A stretch of DNA of 64,000 nt, from the NCBI GenBank assembly GCA_951812805.1, contig CATOSZ010000001.1, positions 434,001 to 498,000 on the forward strand, in the 5' to 3' direction. This stretch comes from an uncultured Alphaproteobacteria bacterium (GTDB lineage Bacteria > Pseudomonadota > Alphaproteobacteria > GCA-2731375). The translations under genes were made by a program, and so were the position numbers. The notes under the pieces are model-generated. The model searched no databases and was not told the origin of the DNA. It saw nothing but the letters and a program-made list of their open reading frames with translations. Positions 1 to 8,626 of this stretch are shown here, in pieces; the first letter of the stretch is position 1, and each line of letters opens with the position of its first letter.

Positions 1-504
1 AACGGAGGGGCCGGCGATATAGGCGCCGGTCGCCGCATTGTCGGCGGTCAGCAGGGGAAGCGGTATCGGCAGGGGGGCATCGTAGCGATTGTCGGCGACC
101 TCGACACCGACCACCATGTCGGCGACCGCGTCGAGGACCTCCGCCTCGCCGTAGGCCGAGGCCCGTGGCGGCAGGTCGGCGGCCATCCGGTAGGCGTACT
201 CCGCCTCCAAGATGCAGTTGCGGAAGGCGTCGCGGGGAAAACGGGTGCCCGGCTCGAACAGCGTGTGGCGGAACAGGCGCCCGCACATCGGGTCGTCGAT
301 GCCCGCACCGGCCATCGCCGCCTTCGACGAGGCACCGACCTTCCAGCCCGCCACCTCGTGGCCGAGCCGGCCGACGAGCGCGTCCTGAATCCGCAGCCCC
401 TCGGCCATGTCGGCTGCCGGCACCTTGTCCGGCGCGACGCCCGCGCCGCCCTGCCAGGCCGCCTGTAGTGCCGCTGCCGCCCGTTCGATCGCCTCGTCGC
501 CCAT
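1..504 (-). CDS. 2-keto-4-pentenoate hydratase-like protein (FAH superfamily), partial
   Basis: The reading frame starts with ATG at 504 on the minus strand and stays open to the window edge, giving 168 codons; the 3' part lies outside. The translation contains GWKVGAS near residue 53, an ILEAEYAY stretch and VGVEVADNRYD, which are the conserved blocks of MhpD-type 2-hydroxypenta-2,4-dienoate hydratases and the related 4-oxalocrotonate decarboxylases. These enzymes add water to, or decarboxylate, short 2-oxo-4-enoic acids using a divalent metal held by the acidic residues of the EAE motif. The gene is divergent from the molybdenum hydroxylase operon, so it may share its promoter region and pathway. 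The exact substrate cannot be read from the sequence. A longer minus-strand frame from 512 is in a different phase and has no family features. Confidence 0.75.
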   Translation of the reverse strand, partial: MGDEAIERAAAALQAAWQGGAGVAPDKVPAADMAEGLRIQDALVGRLGHEVAGWKVGASSKAAMAGAGIDDPMCGRLFRHTLFEPGTRFPRDAFRNCILEAEYAYRMAADLPPRASAYGEAEVLDAVADMVVGVEVADNRYDAPLPIPLPLLTADNAATGAYIAGPSV

Positions 505-635
505 GCGTCCATCCTCCCGCGTTTCGTCAGTGGTGGGAGAGGCTATACGGCGCGCCGCGCAAAGGGAATGGCGGGTGGCAATCGCACCGGCCTCGGGCCA
601 TTATCCGTGCCGTGAAGCGGGGGCGACGGAACGGA
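505..635. promoter_or_regulatory. Divergent intergenic region
   Basis: This 131-base gap separates the divergent hydratase and molybdenum hydroxylase genes and must hold both promoters. I see no convincing operator palindrome. A GTG at 612 could extend the large subunit by 8 residues. Confidence 0.4.
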
Positions 636-3611
636 ATGACGGTGGTCGAGGACGCAAGGGACGAGGCCCCGCCCTGGGTCGGGCGGCCGGTGCCGCGCAA
701 GGAAGACGCGGCGCTGCTGACCGGCCGGGCGCGCTTCATCGACGATCTGGCGCCACTCCCCGGGCTCGCCCACGCGGCGATCCTGCGCTCTCCCTATCCG
801 CATGCCGAGATCCGTGCCATCGACGCTGCACGAGCGCTGGCCCTGCCGGGGGTGCTGGGCGTCGTCACCGGGGCCCAAATCGCGGAGATGACGGAAACCG
901 TGCCGAGCGTGGTGCGCACGGCGCCGCCCTACCGGCCGATCGCCGTCGACAAGGCACGCTATGTCGGCGAGCCGGTCGCCGTCGTCGTCGCCGAGGACCG
1001 CTATCTGGCGGAGGACGCCTTGGACCTGATCGAGGTCGACTATGCGCCGCTTGCCGCCGTCACCGACGTCATGGCGGCGCTGGACCCGGCGGCGCCGGTG
1101 CTGCACGAAGCCCTGGACGGCAACCTCGCGCAACGCCGCGACTTCACCTATGGCGATCCCGATGCGGCCTTCGCCCGGGCCGATCGCACCTTCCGCCTGG
1201 ACTATACCTTCCCACGCTCCAGCGCGACGCCAATGGAGACCTTCGGCCTCGTCGCCCACTTCGAGGAGGCGCCGGCCCGTTACACGGTCTGGTCGAACTT
1301 CCAGGGGCCCTTCGTGCTGCACCCGTTGATGGCCCGCGCGCTGCGGGTGCCGGGGAACCGGTTGCGTTTGATCACCCCGCCGGCGAGCGGCGGCAGCTTC
1401 GGCATCAAGCAGGCGGTGTTCGCCTACATCGTCCTGCTGGGCGCGGTCAGCCGCAAGCTCGGCCAGCCGGTGAAGTGGATCGAGGATCGCCTGGAACATC
1501 TGATAGGGTCGTCGGCCGCCGGCGCCCGGGCCGGCACGGTCGAAGCGGCTTTCACCGAGGAAGGCCGGCTGCTGGGCCTGCGCTACGACAACGTCGCCAA
1601 CATGGGCGCCTGGATGCGAGCGCCGGAACCGGCCTCGGTCTACCGCATGCATGCGACGGCGGGGGGCGGCTACGACGTTCGCGACATCGCCATTTCGAAC
1701 CGGCTGGTCCTGACCAACACGGTGCCGATCGGCCTCAACCGCGGCTATGGCGGCCCGCAGTTCTACTTCGCGCTGGAACGCATCATGGAGATCGCCGCCC
1801 GCGGCCTCGGCCTCGATCCGGGCGAGTTGCGGCGCCGTAACTTCGTCGCCCCGGACGCCTTCCCCTATGAATGTGCCGGCGGCTCGAAGCTCGACGCCGG
1901 CGACTATCACGCCGTCCTCGACGAGGCGAAGCGACTGATCGATTACGACGCGCTTTGCGCCCGCCGCGAAGCGGCCCGGGCCGAGGGGCGGCGTTTCGGC
2001 ATCGGCTTTGCCGTTGGGGTGGAGCCGTCGGGCTCCAACATGGCCTACGTCTCGCTCGCCCAGCCGGCGGAGGAACGGGCCCGGTCGGACCAGAAATCGG
2101 GCGCCGCCGCCAGCGTCATCATCACCATCGATCCCTCCGGCCGGGCAACGGTGCAGCTCTGCTCGACGCCGAACGGTCAGGGCCACGCCACTGTGGCGGC
2201 GCAGATCGTCGCCGACGCCCTCGGCCTCGAGCCCGACGACGTCGACGTGGTGACCGACATCGACACCCAGCGCAGTCCCTGGTCGATCGCATCGGGCAAC
2301 TATTCGAACCGCTTCGCCGCCATCGTGACCGGCGCCATCCAACTGTGTGGTGAGCGGGCGGCCGACAAGGTCCGCCGTCTCGCGGCCGACGCGCTGGAGG
2401 CGGCGCCGGAGGACATCGAGCTTGCGGGCGGGCGGGTGCGCATCGCCGGCGTGCCGGACAAGGGCCTGCCGCTCGCTCGGGTCGCCAGCCGGGCCCATTG
2501 GGACGCCTCGACCCTGCCGGACGACGTGACGCCGGGCTTCCACGAAACCGTCATGCTCTCTCCCGATGTGCTCGGCCCGCCGAGCGACGACGACCGCATC
2601 GCCTCCTCCGTCACCTATGGCTTCGTCGCCGATATCGTGGGCGTCGAGATCGACGCGGCGACCGGGCGATTGAGCGTCGAGTCCTATGTCTCGGTGCACG
2701 ACGTCGGGCCGCGGATGAACCCGGCGATCGTCGAGGGCCAGGTCTGGGGCGGCTTCGCGCACGGCCTCGGCGCCGCGGTGATGGAGGAGCTGGCCTATGA
2801 CGAGGCTGGCAACTTCCTCGCCGGCAGCTTCGCCGACTATCTCTGTCCGACGGCGACGGAGATGCCCGAGCTGATCGTCGGCCACGTCGAGACGCCCTCG
2901 CCGCAGAACCCGCTCGGCGCCAAGGGCATGGGCGATGGCAGTTCCATGCTGACACCCGCGGCGATCGCCAATGCCGTCGCCGATGCGCTGGACCGTGACG
3001 ACGTCGCGCCGCCGTTCCGGCCCATGACGCTTTGGGCGCTGGCCAACGGCCGGGAGGTACGCCCGCCGGCACCCGCCGTCCGCGACGACGGCGTCCCGAG
3101 CGGGCCGGACGTGCTGTCGGGCGCGGGCGAGGTGGTGCTGCCGCGCCCGCCGGACGCGGTCTGGCGCATGCTGATCGACGCCGAGGCGCTGGCCCGGCTG
3201 GTCCCGGGCTGCGAGCGGTTGGAGGAGACCGCGCCCGGACGCTACCGGGGCGAGGTTTCGATCGGCGTCGCCGGTATCCGCGGCCGCTACGTCGCCGAAA
3301 TCGAACATACGAGCCGCGAGGCGCCGACACGCCTGGTGCTGCGCGGCCAGGCCCGGGGCGCGCTCGGCCATGGCGGCGGCGGTGGCGAGGTCCGGCTCGA
3401 ACCGGTGGGGGAGGGCGAAACGCGGCTTTCCTACCGCTACGGCGCCCGCGTCGGCGGCAAGGTGGCGAGTGTCGGCCAGCGTATGCTCGGCGCCGTCACC
3501 GAGACGCTGATCGGCCAGTTCTTCCGGGCCTTCGCCGCGGAGCTGGCGGACGAGGCGGGCGAGGCGACCTCGTTCTGGCGCCGCCTGTTCGGCCGGAGTG
3601 ATCCGTCATGA
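636..3611 (+). CDS. Molybdenum hydroxylase large subunit with C-terminal CoxG domain (HmfA-like)
   Basis: A 991-residue protein. Residues 1 to about 800 form the molybdopterin-binding subunit of the xanthine dehydrogenase/CoxL family. The N-terminal part has the GRPVPRKEDAALLTG hammerhead start, and a GLNRGYGGPQ segment near residue 365 sits where CO dehydrogenases carry the AYRCSFR loop, so this is not a CO oxidase. Near residue 767 the usual GxKGxGE motif reads GAKGMGDGSS, with Asp replacing the catalytic Glu. Residues about 827-980 are a separate CoxG/SRPBCC domain (DAVWRMLIDAEALARLVPGC onward), normally encoded as its own gene. ATG 636 was chosen because the family N-terminus begins there. 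The next gene overlaps by ATGA. By family and gene order the likely substrate is an aromatic or heteroaromatic acyl-CoA such as 2-furoyl-CoA; this is inference. Confidence 0.85.
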   Translation: MTVVEDARDEAPPWVGRPVPRKEDAALLTGRARFIDDLAPLPGLAHAAILRSPYPHAEIRAIDAARALALPGVLGVVTGAQIAEMTETVPSVVRTAPPYRPIAVDKARYVGEPVAVVVAEDRYLAEDALDLIEVDYAPLAAVTDVMAALDPAAPVLHEALDGNLAQRRDFTYGDPDAAFARADRTFRLDYTFPRSSATPMETFGLVAHFEEAPARYTVWSNFQGPFVLHPLMARALRVPGNRLRLITPPASGGSFGIKQAVFAYIVLLGAVSRKLGQPVKWIEDRLEHLIGSSAAGARAGTVEAAFTEEGRLLGLRYDNVANMGAWMRAPEPASVYRMHATAGGGYDVRDIAISNRLVLTNTVPIGLNRGYGGPQFYFALERIMEIAARGLGLDPGELRRRNFVAPDAFPYECAGGSKLDAGDYHAVLDEAKRLIDYDALCARREAARAEGRRFGIGFAVGVEPSGSNMAYVSLAQPAEERARSDQKSGAAASVIITIDPSGRATVQLCSTPNGQGHATVAAQIVADALGLEPDDVDVVTDIDTQRSPWSIASGNYSNRFAAIVTGAIQLCGERAADKVRRLAADALEAAPEDIELAGGRVRIAGVPDKGLPLARVASRAHWDASTLPDDVTPGFHETVMLSPDVLGPPSDDDRIASSVTYGFVADIVGVEIDAATGRLSVESYVSVHDVGPRMNPAIVEGQVWGGFAHGLGAAVMEELAYDEAGNFLAGSFADYLCPTATEMPELIVGHVETPSPQNPLGAKGMGDGSSMLTPAAIANAVADALDRDDVAPPFRPMTLWALANGREVRPPAPAVRDDGVPSGPDVLSGAGEVVLPRPPDAVWRMLIDAEALARLVPGCERLEETAPGRYRGEVSIGVAGIRGRYVAEIEHTSREAPTRLVLRGQARGALGHGGGGGEVRLEPVGEGETRLSYRYGARVGGKVASVGQRMLGAVTETLIGQFFRAFAAELADEAGEATSFWRRLFGRSDPS

Positions 3612-4435
3612 AGCCGGTCGCTTTTGAATACTGCCGCCCGGAGACGGCGGCGGAAGCGGCCACCCTGCTCGCCGAGTTCGGCTTCGAAGCGAGCGTGCTG
3701 GCCGGCGGCATGACGCTCGGCCCGATGCTGAACATGCGGCTGGTCCGGCCGACGGCGGTGATCGACATTTCGCGGCTGGACGAACTCGGCGAGATCGAGG
3801 TCGCCGCCGATCACGTGTTGACCGGGGCGACCCTGCGCCAGGCCGATGCCCTGTCCAGCGCCGAAATCGCCCGCGAGGTGCCCCTGCTGGCCCGGGCGCT
3901 GCCGCATGTCGGCCATTTCCAGACGCGCAACCGCGGAACGCTCGGCGGCTCCGTCGCCCATGGCGATCCGGCGGCCGAGATCCCGCTGGCCCTGGTGACC
4001 CTCGACGGCACCGTGCAGCTTCGCGATGCGCGGCGGGCGCGGCGGGTGCCGGCGCGGGAGTTCTTTCTGGGCGCCCTGGAAACGGCGCGGCGGCCGGACG
4101 AGCTGCTGGTCGGCCTGGAATGGCCGCGCGCCGCGGCGGGCGAGCACGTCGCCTTCGCCGAGTTCGCCGAGCGGCACGGCGATTTCGCCATCGCCGCCGC
4201 TGCCTGTCGTCTGACCCGCGATTCGGCGGGGCGGATTGCCCGAATCGACCTCGGGCTCGGCGGTGTCGAGGCGCGGCCCCGCGGCCTGACCCTGGAGGGA
4301 CCGGGCGACGTCGAGGAGGTCGTGGCTGCCGCCCTCGACGGGGTCGAGGCGATGGAGGATCGCTCGGCGAGTGCGGAATATCGGATGGACCTGGCGGCGG
4401 TGCTGATCCGCCGGGTGGTGGAGGCGGCGGGATGA
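3608..4435 (+). CDS. Molybdenum hydroxylase FAD-binding (medium) subunit, CoxM/HmfB-like
   Basis: A 275-residue flavoprotein subunit that passes electrons from the 2Fe-2S clusters to the acceptor. The two FAD-binding motifs are visible: AGGMTLGPMLNMRL near residue 36 (family AGGxSLxPxLxxR) and TLGGSVAHGDPAAE near residue 113 (family IGGxxAxxDPAAD). The length is typical of CoxM. The start ATG overlaps the stop of the large subunit (ATGA), and its own stop overlaps the start of the iron-sulfur subunit in the same way. The three subunits are therefore translationally coupled and made in equal amounts. Confidence 0.92.
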   Translation: MKPVAFEYCRPETAAEAATLLAEFGFEASVLAGGMTLGPMLNMRLVRPTAVIDISRLDELGEIEVAADHVLTGATLRQADALSSAEIAREVPLLARALPHVGHFQTRNRGTLGGSVAHGDPAAEIPLALVTLDGTVQLRDARRARRVPAREFFLGALETARRPDELLVGLEWPRAAAGEHVAFAEFAERHGDFAIAAAACRLTRDSAGRIARIDLGLGGVEARPRGLTLEGPGDVEEVVAAALDGVEAMEDRSASAEYRMDLAAVLIRRVVEAAG

Positions 4436-4929
4436 GTATGGTGAGGGTAAAGGCGGACGATCGCCACCGGGTGAGTTTGACGGTCAACGGACGGCGGCGC
4501 ACCGGCCATGCCGAGCCGCGAATGCAGCTTTGTGATTTTCTCCGCCACGAACTCGGCCTGCCCGGCACCCATGTCGGCTGCGAGCACGGCGTCTGCGGCG
4601 CCTGCACGGTGCTGATCGACGGCCGGGCGCAACGCAGCTGTACCCAGTTCGCCCTGCAGGCCGAGGGTACGGAAATCACCACCGTCGAGGGGTTGGCCGA
4701 GGGCGAGACGCTCAACCGCCTGCAGGCCGCGTTCCGGGACCATCACGCCTTGCAATGCGGGTTCTGCACCGCCGGGATCCTGATGTCCGCCACGCATTTC
4801 CTGCGCGAGGTTCCCGCGCCCAGCGAAGCCGAGGTCCGCGACATGCTGTCCGGCCACATCTGCCGCTGCACCGGCTACGACTCGATCGTCCGCGCCATCC
4901 TTTCGGTTGCCGGGGAGGGGGGTACATGA
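4432..4929 (+). CDS. Molybdenum hydroxylase 2Fe-2S (small) subunit, CoxS/HmfC-like
   Basis: A 165-residue protein with two [2Fe-2S] clusters. The plant-ferredoxin-like cluster uses Cys50, Cys55, Cys58 and Cys70 (motif CEHGVCGAC). The second cluster uses Cys109, Cys112, Cys144 and Cys146 (motifs CGFC and CRC). All eight ligands are present, so the electron path from the Mo centre to FAD looks intact. The ATG at 4432 overlaps the previous stop as ATGA. Longer in-frame starts upstream would run into the FAD subunit gene and have no family similarity. Confidence 0.95.
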   Translation: MSMVRVKADDRHRVSLTVNGRRRTGHAEPRMQLCDFLRHELGLPGTHVGCEHGVCGACTVLIDGRAQRSCTQFALQAEGTEITTVEGLAEGETLNRLQAAFRDHHALQCGFCTAGILMSATHFLREVPAPSEAEVRDMLSGHICRCTGYDSIVRAILSVAGEGGT

Positions 4930-6470
4930 ACCTCGCCACCGCCTTCGGCCACGCGGTCGCCCGGCAGCCGGGCGCGCTCGCCTATGTCGACGACGACCGC
5001 CGCATCACCTTCGCCGAATGGCGGGCGATGATCCTGCGCCTCGCCGGCGGCCTCGCCGGTCTGGGGCTCGGGCCCGGCGACCATCTGGCGGCGGTGCTGC
5101 GCAACGGCTTCGAAATGGCCAGCCTCTATTGGGCGGCGCATCACCTGGGCGTGGTGATCACGCCGATCTCATGGCGCGGCACGGCGGAGGAGATCGCCTA
5201 CTGCCTGCAGAACAGCGGGGCGGCGGCGATGGCCTATGACGGCGCAGCTGGTCCGGCGGCGGGCGAGGCGGCGGCGCTCGCCGGGCTTTCGGGCGCGCGG
5301 CTGATCCGGACGAGCGATGCGGTGGGCGAGGGGGTCGCGTTCGAGACGCTGTTGGAAGCACCGGTCCTGTCGGAGGCCGTCGCCGCCGCGCCCGAGGCCA
5401 CGGCGCTGATGATCTATACCTCCGGCACGACCGGGCGGCCGAAAGGGGTGCCGCGCAGCCATTTGAACGAGCTCGCAGGCTGCTACGCCCACATTGCCCA
5501 CAACCGCCTGCCGTTCGGTACCGCCTCGCTCGGCGTCATGCCGCTGTTTCACATCATGGGGCTGCGCGTGCTGGCGACGACGGCGCTGCTGAACGGGGCC
5601 TATGTGGCGATGGCCGGTTTCGATGCCACCCGGGCGCTCGCGTTGATCGAGGGGGAGCGGGTCGGCTCCATCTTCCTGGTGCCGACGATGTATCACGACA
5701 TGCTGCGCACGGCCGAGATCGCAAACACCGATCTCTCGGCCCTGCACCATGTCGGTTATGCCGGCATGGTCATGGCGCAGGCCCTGGAGGAGCGGTGCCG
5801 CGAGGCCTTCCGGCCCGAGCGGTTCGTGAATTATTACGGCTCCTCTGAGATCTACACCTTCAGCTTCTGCGACCGCCTCGACCTGAAGCCGGGTTCGGCG
5901 GGCCGGCCGGGCCTCAACCAGACCATTCGCATCGTTGGCGAAAACGACGAGGAGCTGGTGGCGGGACAACTCGGCGAGATCACCGCCTCGATGGACGCGC
6001 CGGAGGCTTTCGCCGGCTACTGGCGGCTGCCGGAGGCGGATGCGAAGGCGATCCGGCGGGGCTGGTACCATACCGGCGACCTCGGCATGAAGGACGCCGA
6101 CGGCGACCTCTTCATCCTCGGCCGGGTCGACGACATGATCATCTCGGGCGGCGAGAACATCCACCCGGAGGAGGTCGAGGACGTCGCGCTGCGCAGCGGG
6201 CTCGCCGCCGATGTCGCCGTCGTGGGCCTGGCGGATGCGCGTTTGGGCCAGCGGGTCGTCGCCTTCGTCGTGCCGAGCGACGGCGCGATCGACGCCGAGA
6301 CACTCGACCAGGCCTATCTCGCGAGCGACCTGCCGCGCTTCAAACGGCCGCGCGACTATGTGCTGGTCGCGGAAATGCCGCGCTCGGCCTCCGGCAAGCT
6401 GTTGCGTCGGATGCTGCGAGACGGCAAATACACGCCCTGGCCGGACCCATCGTCCGCCGGCCGAGCTTGA
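4926..6470 (+). CDS. AMP-forming acyl-CoA ligase (HmfD-like)
   Basis: A 514-residue member of the ANL superfamily, which activates a carboxylic acid with ATP and CoA. The P-loop-like motif YTSGTTGRPKG is near residue 161, the GWYHTGDLG motif with the ATP-binding Asp near 380, and the hinge motif RVDDMIISGGENIHPEEVE follows. The C-terminal SGKLLRRML segment near 487 holds the catalytic Lys. The ATG overlaps the 2Fe-2S subunit stop (ATGA). Placement directly behind a molybdenum hydroxylase implies that it makes the CoA thioester that the hydroxylase oxidises. In the 2-furoate operon this position is furoyl-CoA synthetase. Other aromatic acids remain possible. Confidence 0.9.
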   Translation: MNLATAFGHAVARQPGALAYVDDDRRITFAEWRAMILRLAGGLAGLGLGPGDHLAAVLRNGFEMASLYWAAHHLGVVITPISWRGTAEEIAYCLQNSGAAAMAYDGAAGPAAGEAAALAGLSGARLIRTSDAVGEGVAFETLLEAPVLSEAVAAAPEATALMIYTSGTTGRPKGVPRSHLNELAGCYAHIAHNRLPFGTASLGVMPLFHIMGLRVLATTALLNGAYVAMAGFDATRALALIEGERVGSIFLVPTMYHDMLRTAEIANTDLSALHHVGYAGMVMAQALEERCREAFRPERFVNYYGSSEIYTFSFCDRLDLKPGSAGRPGLNQTIRIVGENDEELVAGQLGEITASMDAPEAFAGYWRLPEADAKAIRRGWYHTGDLGMKDADGDLFILGRVDDMIISGGENIHPEEVEDVALRSGLAADVAVVGLADARLGQRVVAFVVPSDGAIDAETLDQAYLASDLPRFKRPRDYVLVAEMPRSASGKLLRRMLRDGKYTPWPDPSSAGRA

Positions 6471-6480
6471 GGAGCCAACG

Positions 6481-7290
6481 ATGCAACGCTACGCCGAACG
6501 CCGTGCCGCCCAACTCGCCGACCTCGACGGACTGCGAGTCGATCTCGACGAGGACAAGGGGGTCGCCTACCTGATCCTCGATCGCCCGCCGCTCAATATC
6601 GTCAGCTACGCCGCGCGTGGACAGATCCGCGCCCTGTTCGAGGAGTTCGAGGCCGACGACGCGGTCCGGGTGATCGTCGTGCGCGGTGCGAACGGCACCT
6701 ATACCTCCGGCGCCGACGTGAAGGGCTTTCCCGACGTCCATCGCGACGGCATGTCGGACCTCGCCTGGAACATCGCGGCGGCCGAGCGCTGCCGCAAGCC
6801 GGTGCTCTGCGCCATCGAGAAATACGCCTTCGGCGTCGGCTTCGAACTGGCCATGGCCTGCGATTTCCGTTTCGCCACGGAAGACTCGATGCTCGGTCTG
6901 CCGGAGGTCTCGATCGGCCAGATTCCGGGCAGCGGCGGCAGCCATCGGGTCGCCCGCATCGCCGGCCTGACCCGGGCCAAAGAGATGTGCATGCTGGCCA
7001 AGCGGATCACCGCCGCCGAAGCGTTGGAGTGGGGCATCGTCACGCGCGTCGTCGCCGACTCCGCCGCCATGGATGAGGCGATCGCGGACGCGGTGAAGAC
7101 GCTCACCCGCCAGTCGCCGCTGGCGCTCGCGACGGTGAAGCGGGTGCTGAACACGGCCTACGACACGTCGCTCTCCGTCGGCCACGAGGTCGAGGGCCAC
7201 GCCTACGAGAAGCTGCGCGAAAGCCACGACTACAAGGAAGGCATCGCAGCGTTCTCGGAAAAGCGTCGGGCGAATTATACGGGGGAGTGA
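6481..7290 (+). CDS. Enoyl-CoA hydratase/isomerase-family protein (HmfE-like)
   Basis: A 269-residue crotonase-fold protein. The oxyanion-hole segments are visible as TYTSGADVKGF and FGVGFELAMACDF, with LPEVSIGQIPGSGGSHR after them, where crotonases place their catalytic acidic residues. The start is ATG 6481, preceded by GAGGAGC and 10 bases after the ligase stop, so it is in the same operon. In hmfABCDE operons the fifth gene is a crotonase-family 2-oxoglutaroyl-CoA hydrolase, which fits this position. A plain enoyl-CoA hydratase cannot be excluded. Confidence 0.88.
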   Translation: MQRYAERRAAQLADLDGLRVDLDEDKGVAYLILDRPPLNIVSYAARGQIRALFEEFEADDAVRVIVVRGANGTYTSGADVKGFPDVHRDGMSDLAWNIAAAERCRKPVLCAIEKYAFGVGFELAMACDFRFATEDSMLGLPEVSIGQIPGSGGSHRVARIAGLTRAKEMCMLAKRITAAEALEWGIVTRVVADSAAMDEAIADAVKTLTRQSPLALATVKRVLNTAYDTSLSVGHEVEGHAYEKLRESHDYKEGIAAFSEKRRANYTGE

Positions 7291-7356
7291 GGTCGGGCGT
7301 TTTGCGGTACGCTCACGCCACGTAGCCGACGCGGCTCGAATTCAAGGAGAGAAAAC

Positions 7357-7740
7357 ATGGCGATCTTCACGCATGCCGTCCTGGGCACCAACGATCTCGA
7401 CAAGGCGACGCAGTTCTATGACGCCGCGCTCGGCGCGCTCGGGATCAAGAACCTCGGCCCACTGGGCGAGAACATCATGATGTACGGCGCCGGCGGGCCC
7501 GAGTTTCTGGTCACCAGGCCTGCCGACGGCCAACCGGCGACGCATGCCAACGGCGGTACGCTCGGCTTTGCCGCGCCAAGCCGCGATGCCGTGCACAAGT
7601 TCCATGAAGCTGGCCTCGCGAATGGTGGCGCCGACGAGGGTGCGCCCGGTCCGCGGAGCTTCACGCCCACCGCCTATGCCTCATACCTGCGCGATCCGGA
7701 CGGCAACAAGATCTGCACCTATTGTTTCGCCGAGGAATGA
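7357..7740 (+). CDS. VOC-family (glyoxalase/bleomycin resistance fold) protein
   Basis: A 127-residue single-domain protein. The N-terminal ATFTHAVLGTNDLDKATQFY-like start and the C-terminal YLRDPDGNKICTYCF are the paired beta-alpha-beta-beta-beta units of the vicinal oxygen chelate fold. A strong AAGGAGAG ribosome site lies just upstream of ATG 7357. It follows the catabolic operon by 66 bases on the same strand and may be part of it. The substrate and activity (dioxygenase, lyase, resistance or none) cannot be deduced. Confidence 0.85.
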   Translation: MAIFTHAVLGTNDLDKATQFYDAALGALGIKNLGPLGENIMMYGAGGPEFLVTRPADGQPATHANGGTLGFAAPSRDAVHKFHEAGLANGGADEGAPGPRSFTPTAYASYLRDPDGNKICTYCFAEE

Positions 7741-7764
7741 GCTGGGGGCGGGTCGCCTTCGCCC

Positions 7765-8601
7765 TCAATAGTGGCTAACCCAGGAACTGCCGAGCGCCTC
7801 CTCGATACGGCGGTGGCGTTCCTGGATGACGTCGGCGGGAACCGCGCCGACGAAGGCGTAGAATGTGTTCTCGCGGATCGCCGCCACCACGCGTTCACCC
7901 GCCTGCTTCGGGTCGAGGCCTTGCGTCGCGAGTCGTTCGGCCAACACCGCCTCGTCGCTGGCGCTTGCTTGCGGGCCGCCCATGTGGGCCGGACGGTTGC
8001 GCGCGCCGTGCGCGATGTTGGTGGCGATCGGGCCGGGGCAAAGCACCGAGACGCCGATATTCGTGCCGTCCAGCTCGTGCTCCAGCGCTTCAGAGAGCGA
8101 GAGGGCGGCATATTTGCTCATCGAGTAGGGCGCCTGGTCGGTGCCGCGGCGGTTCTGGAAGCCGGCGACGGAGGCCGTGTTGACGATGTGCCCGTCCTCG
8201 CCATGCTTGCGGATGGCCGGCACGAAGTGGCGGATGCCGTGAATGATCCCCCAGACGTTGACGCCGATGACGAAGGCCCAGTCCTCGGGCGGCACGTCGA
8301 CGAGGCCGGTGCCGTGCATCGGCACGCCGGCGTTGTTGCAGGCAATGTGCAGCTTGCCGAAATTACTCTCGGCTTCGGCCAGGGCGTCGAGCACGGATTG
8401 TTCCTGCGTCACGTCGATCTCTACCGCCATGACCCGTTTGTTGGTGCCGGCGAGGGCGTCGGCCGCCTGTTCGACGGCCGCTTTCTGGATGTCGGCCATG
8501 ACCACGTTGGCGCCGGCCTCGGCAAGCGCGGTCGCGATCCCGAGGCCGATGCCGGAGGCGGCCCCGGTGACGATGGCGGTCTTGCCGGAAATGTCCTTCA
8601 T
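7765..8601 (-). CDS. Short-chain dehydrogenase/reductase
   Basis: A 278-residue classical SDR. The NAD(P)-binding TGAASGIG is at residues 12-19, the NNAG motif at 89-92, and the catalytic triad is Ser144, Tyr159 and Lys163 (YSMSK). An Asp follows the second beta strand (MADIQ near 36), which favours NAD over NADP. GGGAG lies upstream of the ATG. The gene is the last of three on this strand, 25 bases after the MDR reductase. The set with an acyl-CoA dehydrogenase suggests oxidation of an alcohol or hydroxyacyl intermediate. Confidence 0.92.
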   Translation of the reverse strand: MKDISGKTAIVTGAASGIGLGIATALAEAGANVVMADIQKAAVEQAADALAGTNKRVMAVEIDVTQEQSVLDALAEAESNFGKLHIACNNAGVPMHGTGLVDVPPEDWAFVIGVNVWGIIHGIRHFVPAIRKHGEDGHIVNTASVAGFQNRRGTDQAPYSMSKYAALSLSEALEHELDGTNIGVSVLCPGPIATNIAHGARNRPAHMGGPQASASDEAVLAERLATQGLDPKQAGERVVAAIRENTFYAFVGAVPADVIQERHRRIEEALGSSWVSHY

Positions 8602-8626
8602 GGCGGGCTCCCTTTCAGGGGTTTGT

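Noticed and set aside
543..3371. A 942-codon open frame on the minus strand under the molybdenum hydroxylase gene
   Set aside because: It is antisense to a clear gene, has no domain features and an Arg/His/Asp-rich composition typical of the complementary strand of GC-rich genes.
4712..4939. A minus-strand 75-codon frame over the end of the 2Fe-2S gene
   Set aside because: It is antisense to conserved cysteine motifs and has no features of its own.
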